DNA of 64,000 nucleotides from Bradyrhizobium erythrophlei (lineage in GTDB: Bacteria; Pseudomonadota; Alphaproteobacteria; Rhizobiales; Xanthobacteraceae): NCBI GenBank assembly GCA_900129675.1, contig FSRD01000001.1, forward strand, positions 5,321,501 through 5,385,500. Reading direction: 5' to 3'. The notes beneath the pieces were generated by a model that had not been told where the DNA came from, did not search any database, and saw only the letters and a program-made list of their open reading frames with translations. A program made the translations under genes and the position numbers. Below are positions 55,194 to 63,062 of the stretch, one piece after another; the stretch's first letter is position 1, and every line of letters starts with the position of its first letter.

Positions 55194-56504
55194 ATGCTGG
55201 GGTTGTGGGACAACAAGGGCGGACAAGACTCGGCGGTATCGGCCGACTTTGCGCATGCGTTGATGCAGCAGGTGCTGCGCACCGAGCTGATCCGGATCAA
55301 GGCGTTGATCGCGACCGCGGCGGTTCTCACCGTCTTGATCTGGACCATCTATTTCTTCGACCCCTATGCGGTCACTCATCTCTGGCATGGCCGTCTCAAG
55401 CCGACCTACCTCTACGCGATCCTGATCCCCTTCATTCTGTTCGAGCTGTGGGTCCATACGGTCATCAGCCGTCATTTGAAGCTGGACCGCGATGTGCCCG
55501 TCATCAGGCGGTATTTTGGCGCACTGATCGAGACCTCGATGCCGACGCTCGCACTGGCGCTGGAGATCGACAGTATGGGACCGGTGGAGGCGCTCGGCTT
55601 CGTGGTGCCGCTCATTTATTTTATTTTCATCATCCTCTCGACGCTGCGGCTGGATTTCTGGCTCTCGACCTTTACCGGCTTCGTGGCCGCCGCCGAGCTG
55701 TTTGGCATGGCGATGTTCTATCATCGCGCCGGCAGCACTGATCCGCCACCCGATCTCTACTATCATTCCGTGCGCAGCTTCATCATTCTGATCGGCGGCA
55801 TGCTGGCTGGCGCGGTCGGCGTCCAGTTGCGCCGGCAATTCGAGGCCAGCATTTTGGCCGCGACCGCGCGCGACCGCATCACCAACCTGTTCGGCCAGCA
55901 CGTCTCGCCGCAAGTGGTCGAGCGTCTGATGGCCGAGGGCGCTGCGACCGACAGCGAAATCCGCCGGGTCGCCGTCATGTTCGTCGATTTCCGCAGCTTT
56001 ACCGCTGGCGCCAGCACCCGCTCGCCGCGGGAAGTGGTCGATCGCCTCGATGGCGCGTTCGCGGTGCTGGTCGATATCCTCGACCGCCATGGCGGCATCG
56101 TGAACAAGTTTCTCGGCGACGGCTTTCTGGCGCTGTTCGGCGCGCCGCTCGAGGCGCATGACGCCGCGCAGCGGGCGGTTGCCGCGGCGCGCGAAATGCT
56201 TGACGCCAATGAGCGCGCCAACAAGGCGACGAGCTGGCCGCTGCGGATCGGCATCGGCGTCCACATCGGCGAGGTGGTCGCGGGCAATATCGGCTCGCCT
56301 AGGCGCAAGGAATATACCGTGATCGGCGACACCGTGAATTTCGCCGCGCGGCTGGAAGCGCTCAACAAGGAATTCCACTCGCAGTTCCTGATCTCGGACG
56401 CGGTTCACGACGTGCTGGGTCAGGAATGCAGCGACGCGGTCTCGCTCGGCGAGGTTCCGATCAGAGGTTACGACCGGCCGGTGCCGGTATGGCAATTGGG
56501 CTAG
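55194..56504 (+). CDS. membrane adenylate/guanylate cyclase
   Basis: A 436-residue class III nucleotide cyclase. N-terminal residues about 35-215 contain six membrane helices (IATAAVLTVLIWTIYFF to SFIILIGGMLAGAVGV). The catalytic domain spans about 235-430: FVDFRSFTAG with the first metal Asp, LGDGFLALFG with the second, and GDTVNFAARLEALN. It makes cAMP or cGMP in answer to an unknown membrane signal. ATG 55194 lies 12 bases after the repeat, with AGGAAAAG as ribosome site. Confidence 0.9.
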   Translation: MLGLWDNKGGQDSAVSADFAHALMQQVLRTELIRIKALIATAAVLTVLIWTIYFFDPYAVTHLWHGRLKPTYLYAILIPFILFELWVHTVISRHLKLDRDVPVIRRYFGALIETSMPTLALALEIDSMGPVEALGFVVPLIYFIFIILSTLRLDFWLSTFTGFVAAAELFGMAMFYHRAGSTDPPPDLYYHSVRSFIILIGGMLAGAVGVQLRRQFEASILAATARDRITNLFGQHVSPQVVERLMAEGAATDSEIRRVAVMFVDFRSFTAGASTRSPREVVDRLDGAFAVLVDILDRHGGIVNKFLGDGFLALFGAPLEAHDAAQRAVAAAREMLDANERANKATSWPLRIGIGVHIGEVVAGNIGSPRRKEYTVIGDTVNFAARLEALNKEFHSQFLISDAVHDVLGQECSDAVSLGEVPIRGYDRPVPVWQLG

Positions 56505-56576
56505 GGCATGATCCGGAAAAAGCCTGCCCCGCACTTGATGCGGGGTGGGCACCGGTTTTCCGAAGAGATCATGCCC
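56504..56576. repeat. palindromic repeat with GGGCATGAT / ATCATGCCC arms
   Basis: Perfect 9-bp outer arms (56504-56512, 56568-56576), CCGGAAAA / TTTTCCG next to them and an inner 7-bp hairpin CCCCGCA-CTTGA-TGCGGGG. Common rhizobial intergenic repeat layout. It overlaps the cyclase stop codon by one base. Confidence 0.8.
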
Positions 56577-56600
56577 AAAATTAAAAAGGAGAGACATCGA

Positions 56601-57515
56601 ATGCAACGGCGTTACATCACTGTCGACGTCTTCACCGACCGGGCGTTCGGCGGCAATCCGCTCGCCGTCGTACTGGATGCCGGCGGGTTGTCGACGGCGC
56701 AGATGCAGGCGATCGCGACCGAATTCAATTATTCCGAAACTACCTTCGTGTTGCCGCCGCAAGACTCGGCGCATGACGCGCAGGTTCGCATTTTCACTGT
56801 GCGTTCCGAAATTCCGTTCGCGGGTCACCCCAATGTCGGCACCGCCTTCGTGCTGGCAACGCAGGCGGCAAAGCCGCCGGCGCGGCTGCAATTTGAGGAG
56901 AAGGCGGGGCTCGTGCCGGTCGAAATCCTGACGGAGCAGGGCAGTGTGGTCGGTGCCGAACTGACAGCGCCGCAGCCGCTCAAGAGGTTGACGCGATTGA
57001 ACGCGGAGCAGGCGGCGGCCTGCCTTTCGCTGTCCGCGGCGGACGTGAAAACCGATCGCCATCCGCCGCAGATCGGCTCCGTCGGATTGCCGTTCCTGAT
57101 GGTCGAACTGGCGACGCGCGAGGCATTGCGGCGGGCGCGGCCGGATGCGGCGGCGTTCGGCAAGACGTTCCCGTGCGACGGCTCGGACGCGGTCTATTTC
57201 TACACGCGCGAGGTGCCGGGTAGCGAACAGCCGCTCGACCTGCAGGCGCGCATGTTTCATCCAGGCTCCGGCGGCCTTTCCGAGGATCCCGCCACCGGCA
57301 GCGCGACCGCCGCCGCCGCGGCGCTGCTCGCCGATCTCGACAACGCGCAAGACGGCGAACTGAAATTACGGATCGGCCAGGGCGTCGACATGGGGCGGCC
57401 GAGCCTGTTGCTGACGCGCGTCCGCAAGCAAAGCGGCGTGGTCGTCTCCGCCCATGTCGGCGGCGGCTGCGTGCAGATGATGGAGGGCACGTTGCGGCTG
57501 GTGGGAGAGGGGTGA
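56601..57515 (+). CDS. PhzF family isomerase-like protein
   Basis: A 304-residue protein of the PhzF/diaminopimelate epimerase fold. AAAGGAGAG lies directly before the ATG at 56601, deciding the start against an open frame from 56508. Family motifs are YITVDVFTDRAFGGNPLAVV, the catalytic Glu in NYSETTFV, RSEIPFAGHPNVGTA and the glycine-rich EDPATGSATAA. Such proteins isomerise or epimerise small acids; apart from PhzF itself the substrates are unknown. It stands alone. Confidence 0.92.
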   Translation: MQRRYITVDVFTDRAFGGNPLAVVLDAGGLSTAQMQAIATEFNYSETTFVLPPQDSAHDAQVRIFTVRSEIPFAGHPNVGTAFVLATQAAKPPARLQFEEKAGLVPVEILTEQGSVVGAELTAPQPLKRLTRLNAEQAAACLSLSAADVKTDRHPPQIGSVGLPFLMVELATREALRRARPDAAAFGKTFPCDGSDAVYFYTREVPGSEQPLDLQARMFHPGSGGLSEDPATGSATAAAAALLADLDNAQDGELKLRIGQGVDMGRPSLLLTRVRKQSGVVVSAHVGGGCVQMMEGTLRLVGEG

Positions 57516-57532
57516 GTGCAAAAATTTCTGCC

Positions 57533-57650
57533 GTCATTCCGGGATGCGCCTCTTGGCGCAGGCCCGGATTCCATACTCATTATCGTGGTTATGGATTCTC
57601 TGATGTGCAATTGCACATCAAAGCTCGCGCTACGCGCGCCCCGGAATGAC
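57533..57650. repeat. palindromic intergenic repeat (GTCATTCCGG type)
   Basis: Ends GTCATTCCGGGATGCGCC and GCGCGCCCCGGAATGAC; inner GATGTGCAATTGCACATC palindrome. It fills the space between the convergent PhzF and DUF488 genes. Confidence 0.8.
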
Positions 57651-57656
57651 GGTCCC

Positions 57657-58130
57657 TCACACCTGCGGCGCGACCAGGTTCTCGGTACTGATGCCGTCGC
57701 GGTCCTCGATGATCTCCGCGATCCATTGCCGGTGGCAATGCCGGTGGTCGCGCTCGTAGCAGAGGATGCAGATGGGGCCCGATTTCTGCACCAGCGCCGA
57801 GAGTTCGTCGAGCTCTTCCCTGGCCTGCGGCGTCTTCAGATGCTTTGAATAGATCTTGTGCAACCGGTCGAACTCACCGCTGCGCGCCGCCTCGCGGCCC
57901 TCTTTCGGCGTGCCGAGGCCGCGCAGGTGCAGATAGGCGATCCCGCGCTCATCCAGCCCGGCAGCGAGCTGATTCTTGGAAAAGCCCGGACGACGGGACG
58001 ACGCGATCGCGCGCACGTCGACCAGCAACTTGACGCCGGCCTGCTCGAGTTCGTCGAGTACGGCCTTGGCGGGCGTCTGTTCGTAGCCGATGGTAAAGAG
58101 CTTCGCAGCCTTCTTCGCGCCCTTGGCCAT
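57657..58130 (-). CDS. DUF488 family protein
   Basis: A 157-residue protein. DUF488 motifs: FTIGYEQ at the N-terminus, LLVDVRAIASSRRPGFSKNQL, YLHLRGLGTP and the C-terminal ILCYERDHRHCHRQWIAE with a possible metal-binding Cys/His cluster. The function is unknown. It is downstream of the DUF72 gene by 12 bases, in the same direction. These two families are often neighbours, so they probably act in one process. Confidence 0.9.
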   Translation of the reverse strand: MAKGAKKAAKLFTIGYEQTPAKAVLDELEQAGVKLLVDVRAIASSRRPGFSKNQLAAGLDERGIAYLHLRGLGTPKEGREAARSGEFDRLHKIYSKHLKTPQAREELDELSALVQKSGPICILCYERDHRHCHRQWIAEIIEDRDGISTENLVAPQV

Positions 58131-58142
58131 GGGATCCCCCGA

Positions 58143-59018
58143 TTACTTCACGCGTTCGATCAATTCCATCGCGCCTGCAGGCGCGCGCACCTTGCCCTCG
58201 TGGATCACATAGGCAAACACGTCGCGCGGCGCCTTTTTCGGCTTTGTGTCATCGACGCGCGGCAAATCGTCCGGCTCGCCGCCGCCGGCCCAGGCCTGAA
58301 ACCGCTTTGCCCAGGCATCGAGTTGTTTGGGCGGATAGCAGGTCTTCAGTTCGTCATTGCCTTTTTGCAGCCGGGCATAAACAAAATCGCTGGCGATGTC
58401 GGCAATCGCGGGATACTTGCCGTGCTCGGCGAACACGACGGGGGTGTCGAACTTGCGCAACAGCGCGATAAAATCGGGCACGCAGAAACTGTCGTGCCGG
58501 ACTTCGACCACATGGCGCAGGGCGCGACCGTCAAGCTCGCGCGGCAGCAATTCGAGAAATTTTCCGAAATCGGCTTCGTCGAATTTCTTGGTCGGCGCGA
58601 ATTGCCAGAGCACCGGGCCGAGGCGATCGCCGAGCTCCAGCACGCCGGAACCATAAAACCGCTTCACGGAATCGCCGGCTTCCGCCAGCACGCGGCGGTT
58701 GGTGGCGAAGCGCGGCCCTTTCAGCGAGAACACAAATCCGTCCGGCACCTCGCGGGCCCATTTGCGAAAGCTCTCCGGTTTCTGCGAGCCGTAATAGGTG
58801 CCGTTGATCTCGATCGATGTCAGCTTCGAGGCGGCGTAGGAAAGCTCCTTCGCTTGCGTGAGCTTTTCCGGATAGAACACGCCGCGCCACGGCTCGAAGG
58901 TCCAGCCGCCGATGCCGATATAGATGTTGCCGGATTTGGTGGAAGCGGTCTTCGGGGCTTTGGTCACGGAGGGCTCGTCTCGAAGGAGGGGACGTTGTTC
59001 GGTCTGGAGACTAGTCAA
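58143..59018 (-). CDS. DUF72 family protein
   Basis: A 291-residue TIM-barrel-like protein of the DUF72 (YecE) family. Motifs: YIGIGGWTFEPWRGVFYP, TSIEINGTYYGSQKPESFRKW, FVFSLKGPRFATNRR, LGPVLWQFAPTKKFD and VVEVRHDSF. The function is unknown. The first 25 residues are variable, so the start is uncertain. Co-directional with DUF488. Confidence 0.9.
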   Translation of the reverse strand: MTSLQTEQRPLLRDEPSVTKAPKTASTKSGNIYIGIGGWTFEPWRGVFYPEKLTQAKELSYAASKLTSIEINGTYYGSQKPESFRKWAREVPDGFVFSLKGPRFATNRRVLAEAGDSVKRFYGSGVLELGDRLGPVLWQFAPTKKFDEADFGKFLELLPRELDGRALRHVVEVRHDSFCVPDFIALLRKFDTPVVFAEHGKYPAIADIASDFVYARLQKGNDELKTCYPPKQLDAWAKRFQAWAGGGEPDDLPRVDDTKPKKAPRDVFAYVIHEGKVRAPAGAMELIERVK

Positions 59019-59111
59019 ACCAATCGTGATTGGCCAGTTCGCCGGAAATGCGCCGTCCGCACTTACCCGCGTCGGTTGTTCGAGCTAAATTGACCAAAAA
59101 GGAGAAGAAAA

Positions 59112-59468
59112 ATGCGCATGATGATCGCGGCCATTCTGACGATGACGGCTTCCGTTGCGATCGCCGATGAGGTCGACGACGCGCACCGGCTGGCGGTGTC
59201 GGGCCGCGACTCCTACTGGAACTGCCTCGCCCGGGAGTATCCGCGGGACAGCAACAAGAACCTGTCGGAAGCGGATTTCGTCTCTCTGATCGCGGGCGCC
59301 TGTCGTTCCGAACGGCAGAATTTCAGGGTGGCGCTGGTGGATTATCTTGCGATGCAATTTCCCGACAACGAGGCTGGCGCCAACATGGCGACGGCCAACA
59401 ACGCCATCGCGCTAGCCCAGAAGGACGTTGTGACGGCGTTCGCCCGGCGCAAGGCGGCGTCGAAGTAG
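59112..59468 (+). CDS. small secreted protein of unknown function
   Basis: A 118-residue protein. AAGGAGAAG lies directly upstream of the ATG. A signal peptide (MRMMIAAILTMTASVAIADE) is followed by a helical mature part of about 100 residues with two cysteines (WNCLAREYP, AGACRSER) that may form one disulphide. No family is recognised. Divergent from the DUF72 gene, with about 90 bases for two promoters. Confidence 0.7.
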   Translation: MRMMIAAILTMTASVAIADEVDDAHRLAVSGRDSYWNCLAREYPRDSNKNLSEADFVSLIAGACRSERQNFRVALVDYLAMQFPDNEAGANMATANNAIALAQKDVVTAFARRKAASK

Positions 59469-59551
59469 CCGAAAGCACCGACCTTGAGCCCTATTCCTCC
59501 GACCCGATTTTCCGTGATATCAATTCGTCAGAACAGAGGGAATCGGCGGGT

Positions 59552-59743
59552 ATGAGTTCCCAGTCAGTCGCGGGTATTTTGGGCGCTATCATTGCTTCGA
59601 TCGTGTTGGTGGCTGCGATCGCGTATGGGCCGATCGGACAGTTCGGCAAGCCGCCGGCCAAGCCGGCCAGCGTCGAGCCGGCGGCAGTGCAGCCGGCGCC
59701 AGCGGCGCCAAGGGGCCCGGTGATCCGGGAAGTGCCCAATTGA
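59552..59743 (+). CDS. 63-residue single-span envelope protein
   Basis: ATG at 59552 with GAGGGA upstream. One N-terminal hydrophobic helix (VAGILGAIIASIVLVAAIAYG), then a Pro/Ala-rich periplasmic tail (KPPAKPASVEPAAVQPAPAA). Likely membrane anchored. It follows the small secreted protein on the same strand after 83 bases. Function unknown. Confidence 0.6.
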   Translation: MSSQSVAGILGAIIASIVLVAAIAYGPIGQFGKPPAKPASVEPAAVQPAPAAPRGPVIREVPN

Positions 59744-59904
59744 TTAACCCAGGGGGCTTCTTGCGGAATACTCTTTGCATCTCTATTTAGCTCTTAACGG
59801 CGACGTCGATGCTTAAGAAGCTCCGGCGCTGGAACGGCCATGAATAGCCAGGTAGCGCCGGATGTACGCGCGCCCTTCTGTTCGTGGTCGTTGGCATTTC
59901 TAGA

Positions 59905-59973
59905 GCATTTTCAACCGAAGCGTGCCCTCGGACTTGATGCGGGGGTGGATACCGGCTCGCGTAAAGAAAACGC
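59905..59973. repeat. GCNTTTTC / GAAAACGC hairpin repeat
   Basis: GCATTTTCAACCGAAGCGTG to ACCGGCTCGCGTAAAGAAAA then CGC. Same family as 61222-61266, of a type common between bradyrhizobial genes. It lies within the 338-base gap 59744-60081, which has no gene. Confidence 0.65.
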
Positions 59974-60081
59974 GTCAAACCAACGACCGGCCTGTTTTGG
60001 CCGGTTTTTTCCACCGACCTGCCCCCGTTCCGGAACCCTGCCTTGGCAGCGCTGGCGGCTGCGGATATACGCTTGGCCGTC

Positions 60082-61215
60082 ATGAATGAAGCCATCAAAC
60101 CGGGCCCCGAAAACCCGTCGCAGGCCATCGGTTTGCCAGAGCTTTCGGTCGTCGTCCCCACCTTCAACGAGCGCGACAACGTCACCGTGCTGTACCGGCG
60201 GCTCGACGCGACGCTGAAAGGCGTGGCCTGGGAAGTCGTCTTCGTCGACGACAACTCCCCCGACGGCACGTGGCAGGTGGTGCGGGGCCTGGCGCGGCAG
60301 GATTCCCGCGTCCGCTGCATCCGCCGGATCGGCCGCCGCGGACTGTCCGGCGCCTGCATCGAGGGCATCCTGGCCTCGAGTGCGCCCTATGCCGCCGTGA
60401 TCGACGCCGATCTGCAGCATGACGAGTCGCAGCTGCCGAAGATGTTGGGGCTGCTGCAAGGCGGCGAGGCCGAACTCGTGGTCGGCAGCCGCTATATCGA
60501 GGGCGGCAGCGCCGACAGTTTCAACAAGCAGCGCGCCGGCGCCAGTCAGCTGGCGACCGAAGTCGCCAAGCGCGTGCTCGGGGTCCAGGTCAAGGATCCC
60601 ATGAGCGGCTTCTTCATGATCCGCCGCGATCGTTTCGAGCAACTGGCGCCGCAGCTCTCCACCCAGGGCTTCAAGATCCTGCTCGACATCATCGCCACCG
60701 CGCGCGGCGAACTGCGCACGATCGAGGTTCCCTTCACCTTCGGCTCGCGCCAGCACGGCGAGAGCAAGCTCGATTCCATGGTGGCGCTGGATTTCCTCGG
60801 GCTGGTGCTGGCGAAACTGACCAATGATGTGGTGTCGCTGCGTTTCCTGTTGTTTGCGATGGTCGGCTCGATCGGCCTCATCGTGCATCTCGCCACGCTG
60901 TTCATCGCGCATCAAATCTTCGGCGTCGCATTTCCGGAGGCGCAGGCCGCCGGCGCGCTGGTCGCCATGACCAGCAATTTCATCCTAAATAATTTCCTCA
61001 CCTATCGCGACCAGCGGCTGAAGGGTTTTGCGATCCTGCGCGGCCTGCTGCTGTTCTATCTGGTCTGCAGCGTCGGCCTGTTCGCCAATGTCGGCGTCGC
61101 GTTCTCGGTCTACGACCAGGAGCCGATCTGGTGGCTCGCGGGCGCCGCCGGCGCGCTGATGGGCGTGGTCTGGAACTACGCGATGTCCGGACTGTTCGTC
61201 TGGCGCAAGCGATGA
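60082..61215 (+). CDS. GT2 polyprenyl-phosphate glycosyltransferase with GtrA domain
   Basis: A 377-residue membrane enzyme. The N-terminal 235 residues are a DPM1-like GT2 domain: LSVVVPTFNERDNV, FVDDNSPDGTWQV, IDADLQHDESQLPKML and SRYIEGGSADSF. The C-terminal part is a four-helix GtrA domain (FLLFAMVGSIGLIVHLATLF to GVVWNYAMSGLFVW). It is expected to load a sugar on undecaprenyl phosphate and flip it. ATG 60082 was chosen; TTG at 60043 is possible. The next gene encodes a GT39 transferase that could use the lipid-linked sugar. Confidence 0.88.
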   Translation: MNEAIKPGPENPSQAIGLPELSVVVPTFNERDNVTVLYRRLDATLKGVAWEVVFVDDNSPDGTWQVVRGLARQDSRVRCIRRIGRRGLSGACIEGILASSAPYAAVIDADLQHDESQLPKMLGLLQGGEAELVVGSRYIEGGSADSFNKQRAGASQLATEVAKRVLGVQVKDPMSGFFMIRRDRFEQLAPQLSTQGFKILLDIIATARGELRTIEVPFTFGSRQHGESKLDSMVALDFLGLVLAKLTNDVVSLRFLLFAMVGSIGLIVHLATLFIAHQIFGVAFPEAQAAGALVAMTSNFILNNFLTYRDQRLKGFAILRGLLLFYLVCSVGLFANVGVAFSVYDQEPIWWLAGAAGALMGVVWNYAMSGLFVWRKR

Positions 61216-61221
61216 AGGATA

Positions 61222-61266
61222 GCGTTTTCAAGCGAAGTGGATATCCGGTTCGCGTGAAGAAAACGC
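61222..61266. repeat. GCGTTTTC / GAAAACGC hairpin repeat
   Basis: Perfect 8-bp arms (61222-61229, 61259-61266) around AAGTGGATATCCGGTTCGCG. It lies between the GT2 and GT39 genes. Confidence 0.75.
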
Positions 61267-61324
61267 GTCGAAACAATAGACTGGAGTTCGGTCCTGAACC
61301 AATCAGGACCGATAGGACTCCAAA

Positions 61325-62821
61325 ATGAACCCGAGCGAGGCGCGGTCTGTCCTCAACACGGTTCTGGCGATCCTGGCGCTGGTCGTGCTGCGCCTGGTTG
61401 CCGCCGCCTACACGCCGCTCACCTTCGACGAAGCCTATTACTGGATGTGGTCGCAGAGTCTGGCCGGCGGTTATTACGATCATCCGCCGATGGTCGCGTT
61501 CGTGATCCGTCTCGGCACCCTGATTGCCGGCGACACCGAACTCGGGGTGCGGTTGATTTCGATCCTGCTGGCGCTGCCGATGAGCTGGGCTGTGTATCAC
61601 ACGGCTGCGATCCTGTTCGGCAGCCGCCGGCTGGCGTCGACCTCGGTGATCCTTCTCAACGTCACGCTGATGGCGGCGGTCGGCACCATGATCGTCACCC
61701 CGGATGCACCGCTGCTGGTGGCTTCGAGTTTTGTGCTGTTTGCGCTGGCCAAAGTGCTGCAGACCGGACGCGGCGCCTGGTGGCTTGCGGTCGGCGCCGC
61801 CACGGGAGCGGCGCTGCTGTCGAAATACACCGCGCTGTTTTTCGGGCCGGCGATCCTGATCTGGCTTGTCGCCGTTCCAAAACTGCGGCGCTGGCTCATC
61901 TCGCCATGGCTATATCTCGGCGGCCTCGTCGCGCTCTTGATGTTTGCGCCGGTCATCCTGTGGAACGCCGATCACGGCTGGGTTTCCTTCATCAAGCAGA
62001 TGGGCCGCGCGCGGATCGCGGATTTCCGGTCGGCCTTCATCGCCGAGTTGATCCCGACGCAGATCGCATTCGCGACACCGCTGGTGTGGATCCTGGGCGC
62101 GATGGGGCTTTACGCGCTGTTCAAGCGCGGCGCCGGAGCGCTCGGGGCACGCGCGCTGATCAACACGACGTTCTGGACCATCGTCGCCTATTTCGTCTGG
62201 CATTCGCTGCATGCCCGCGTCGAAGCGAACTGGTTCGCGCCGGTCTATCCGGCGTTTGCGATCGCGGCCGCAGTCGCGGCCAAACTGACGCAATGGGACG
62301 TGCGCCAGCAGCGCGTGGTCGATTTCTGCCTGCGCTGGGCGGCGCCGACCGGCATCGTGATGTTTGCGCTGTTGATCGTGCAGGCCAATACCGGCGCGCT
62401 CACGGGCTATCGCCGCGACGCCACGGTGCGCAGCGTCGGCGTCGGCTGGCGCGAACTGGCGCGCGAGATCGAAGCGGTGCGGGCGCGCACTGGTGCTTCC
62501 TGCGTACTCGCGCCGGATTACGGCACCACCGGCTGGCTCGCCTTCTATCTGCCGAAAGGCACCTGCGTTGCGCAGCAGAGCCAGCGGATCCGCTGGGTCA
62601 ACATGCCCGAACCTGACGCAAAGCAGCTTGCCGGCAAATTGCTCTACGTTCACGAGGTCTGGCCCGGCGATCCCCTGAAGGACATGTTTGCCCGTGTCGA
62701 GAAGGTCGCCGAGGTCCCGCGCAGGCGCGGCCCGCTCACCATCGAAACCTACGCGCTCGATGTGCTGGAGGGACCGAAGGGCGAAGTGTTCGATCGCTCG
62801 CCGCCGCCGGAACTGGAGTAG
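61325..62821 (+). CDS. GT39 family glycosyltransferase (ArnT/PMT type)
   Basis: A 498-residue membrane protein with about ten to twelve helices. The first periplasmic loop carries TFDEAYYWMWSQSLAGGYYD then HPPMVA, with the two acidic catalytic residues of the PMT_2 superfamily. The C-terminal soluble part (about 370-498) is periplasmic. It should transfer a sugar from a polyprenyl carrier to lipid A, protein or another envelope target; the carrier may be made by the preceding GT2-GtrA protein. About 110 bases and a hairpin repeat separate the two genes. Confidence 0.9.
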   Translation: MNPSEARSVLNTVLAILALVVLRLVAAAYTPLTFDEAYYWMWSQSLAGGYYDHPPMVAFVIRLGTLIAGDTELGVRLISILLALPMSWAVYHTAAILFGSRRLASTSVILLNVTLMAAVGTMIVTPDAPLLVASSFVLFALAKVLQTGRGAWWLAVGAATGAALLSKYTALFFGPAILIWLVAVPKLRRWLISPWLYLGGLVALLMFAPVILWNADHGWVSFIKQMGRARIADFRSAFIAELIPTQIAFATPLVWILGAMGLYALFKRGAGALGARALINTTFWTIVAYFVWHSLHARVEANWFAPVYPAFAIAAAVAAKLTQWDVRQQRVVDFCLRWAAPTGIVMFALLIVQANTGALTGYRRDATVRSVGVGWRELAREIEAVRARTGASCVLAPDYGTTGWLAFYLPKGTCVAQQSQRIRWVNMPEPDAKQLAGKLLYVHEVWPGDPLKDMFARVEKVAEVPRRRGPLTIETYALDVLEGPKGEVFDRSPPPELE

Positions 62822-62867
62822 GGAGCGTTCCCGGATTTCATTGACCGCGGACACAATTGCCATGGAA

Positions 62868-62893
62868 CCCCCGCATGAATACGGGGGGATTTT
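62868..62893 (+). terminator. possible terminator after the GT39 gene
   Basis: CCCCCG / CGGGGG stem with 8-base loop, followed by GATTTTG, 47 bases after the stop codon. Confidence 0.5.
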
Positions 62894-63062
62894 GCGCATG
62901 CATCGCAATCATTTTGGCATGCCTCACATTGGCCGACGTTTAATCCGCATTTAACTAAAACTCGCCTTAATGACGCTCCGCGCCTCTGCGAGATGCTGCG
63001 GCGGAACTTTCCGGCCGCGGCAACAAAGAGGACCAAGTGGAACTGTTCTGGGCGCAAGGCGA

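Noticed and set aside
55017-57350. 777-codon minus-strand frame across the cyclase and PhzF genes
   Set aside because: It crosses two well-supported genes and their spacer and has no recognisable domain.
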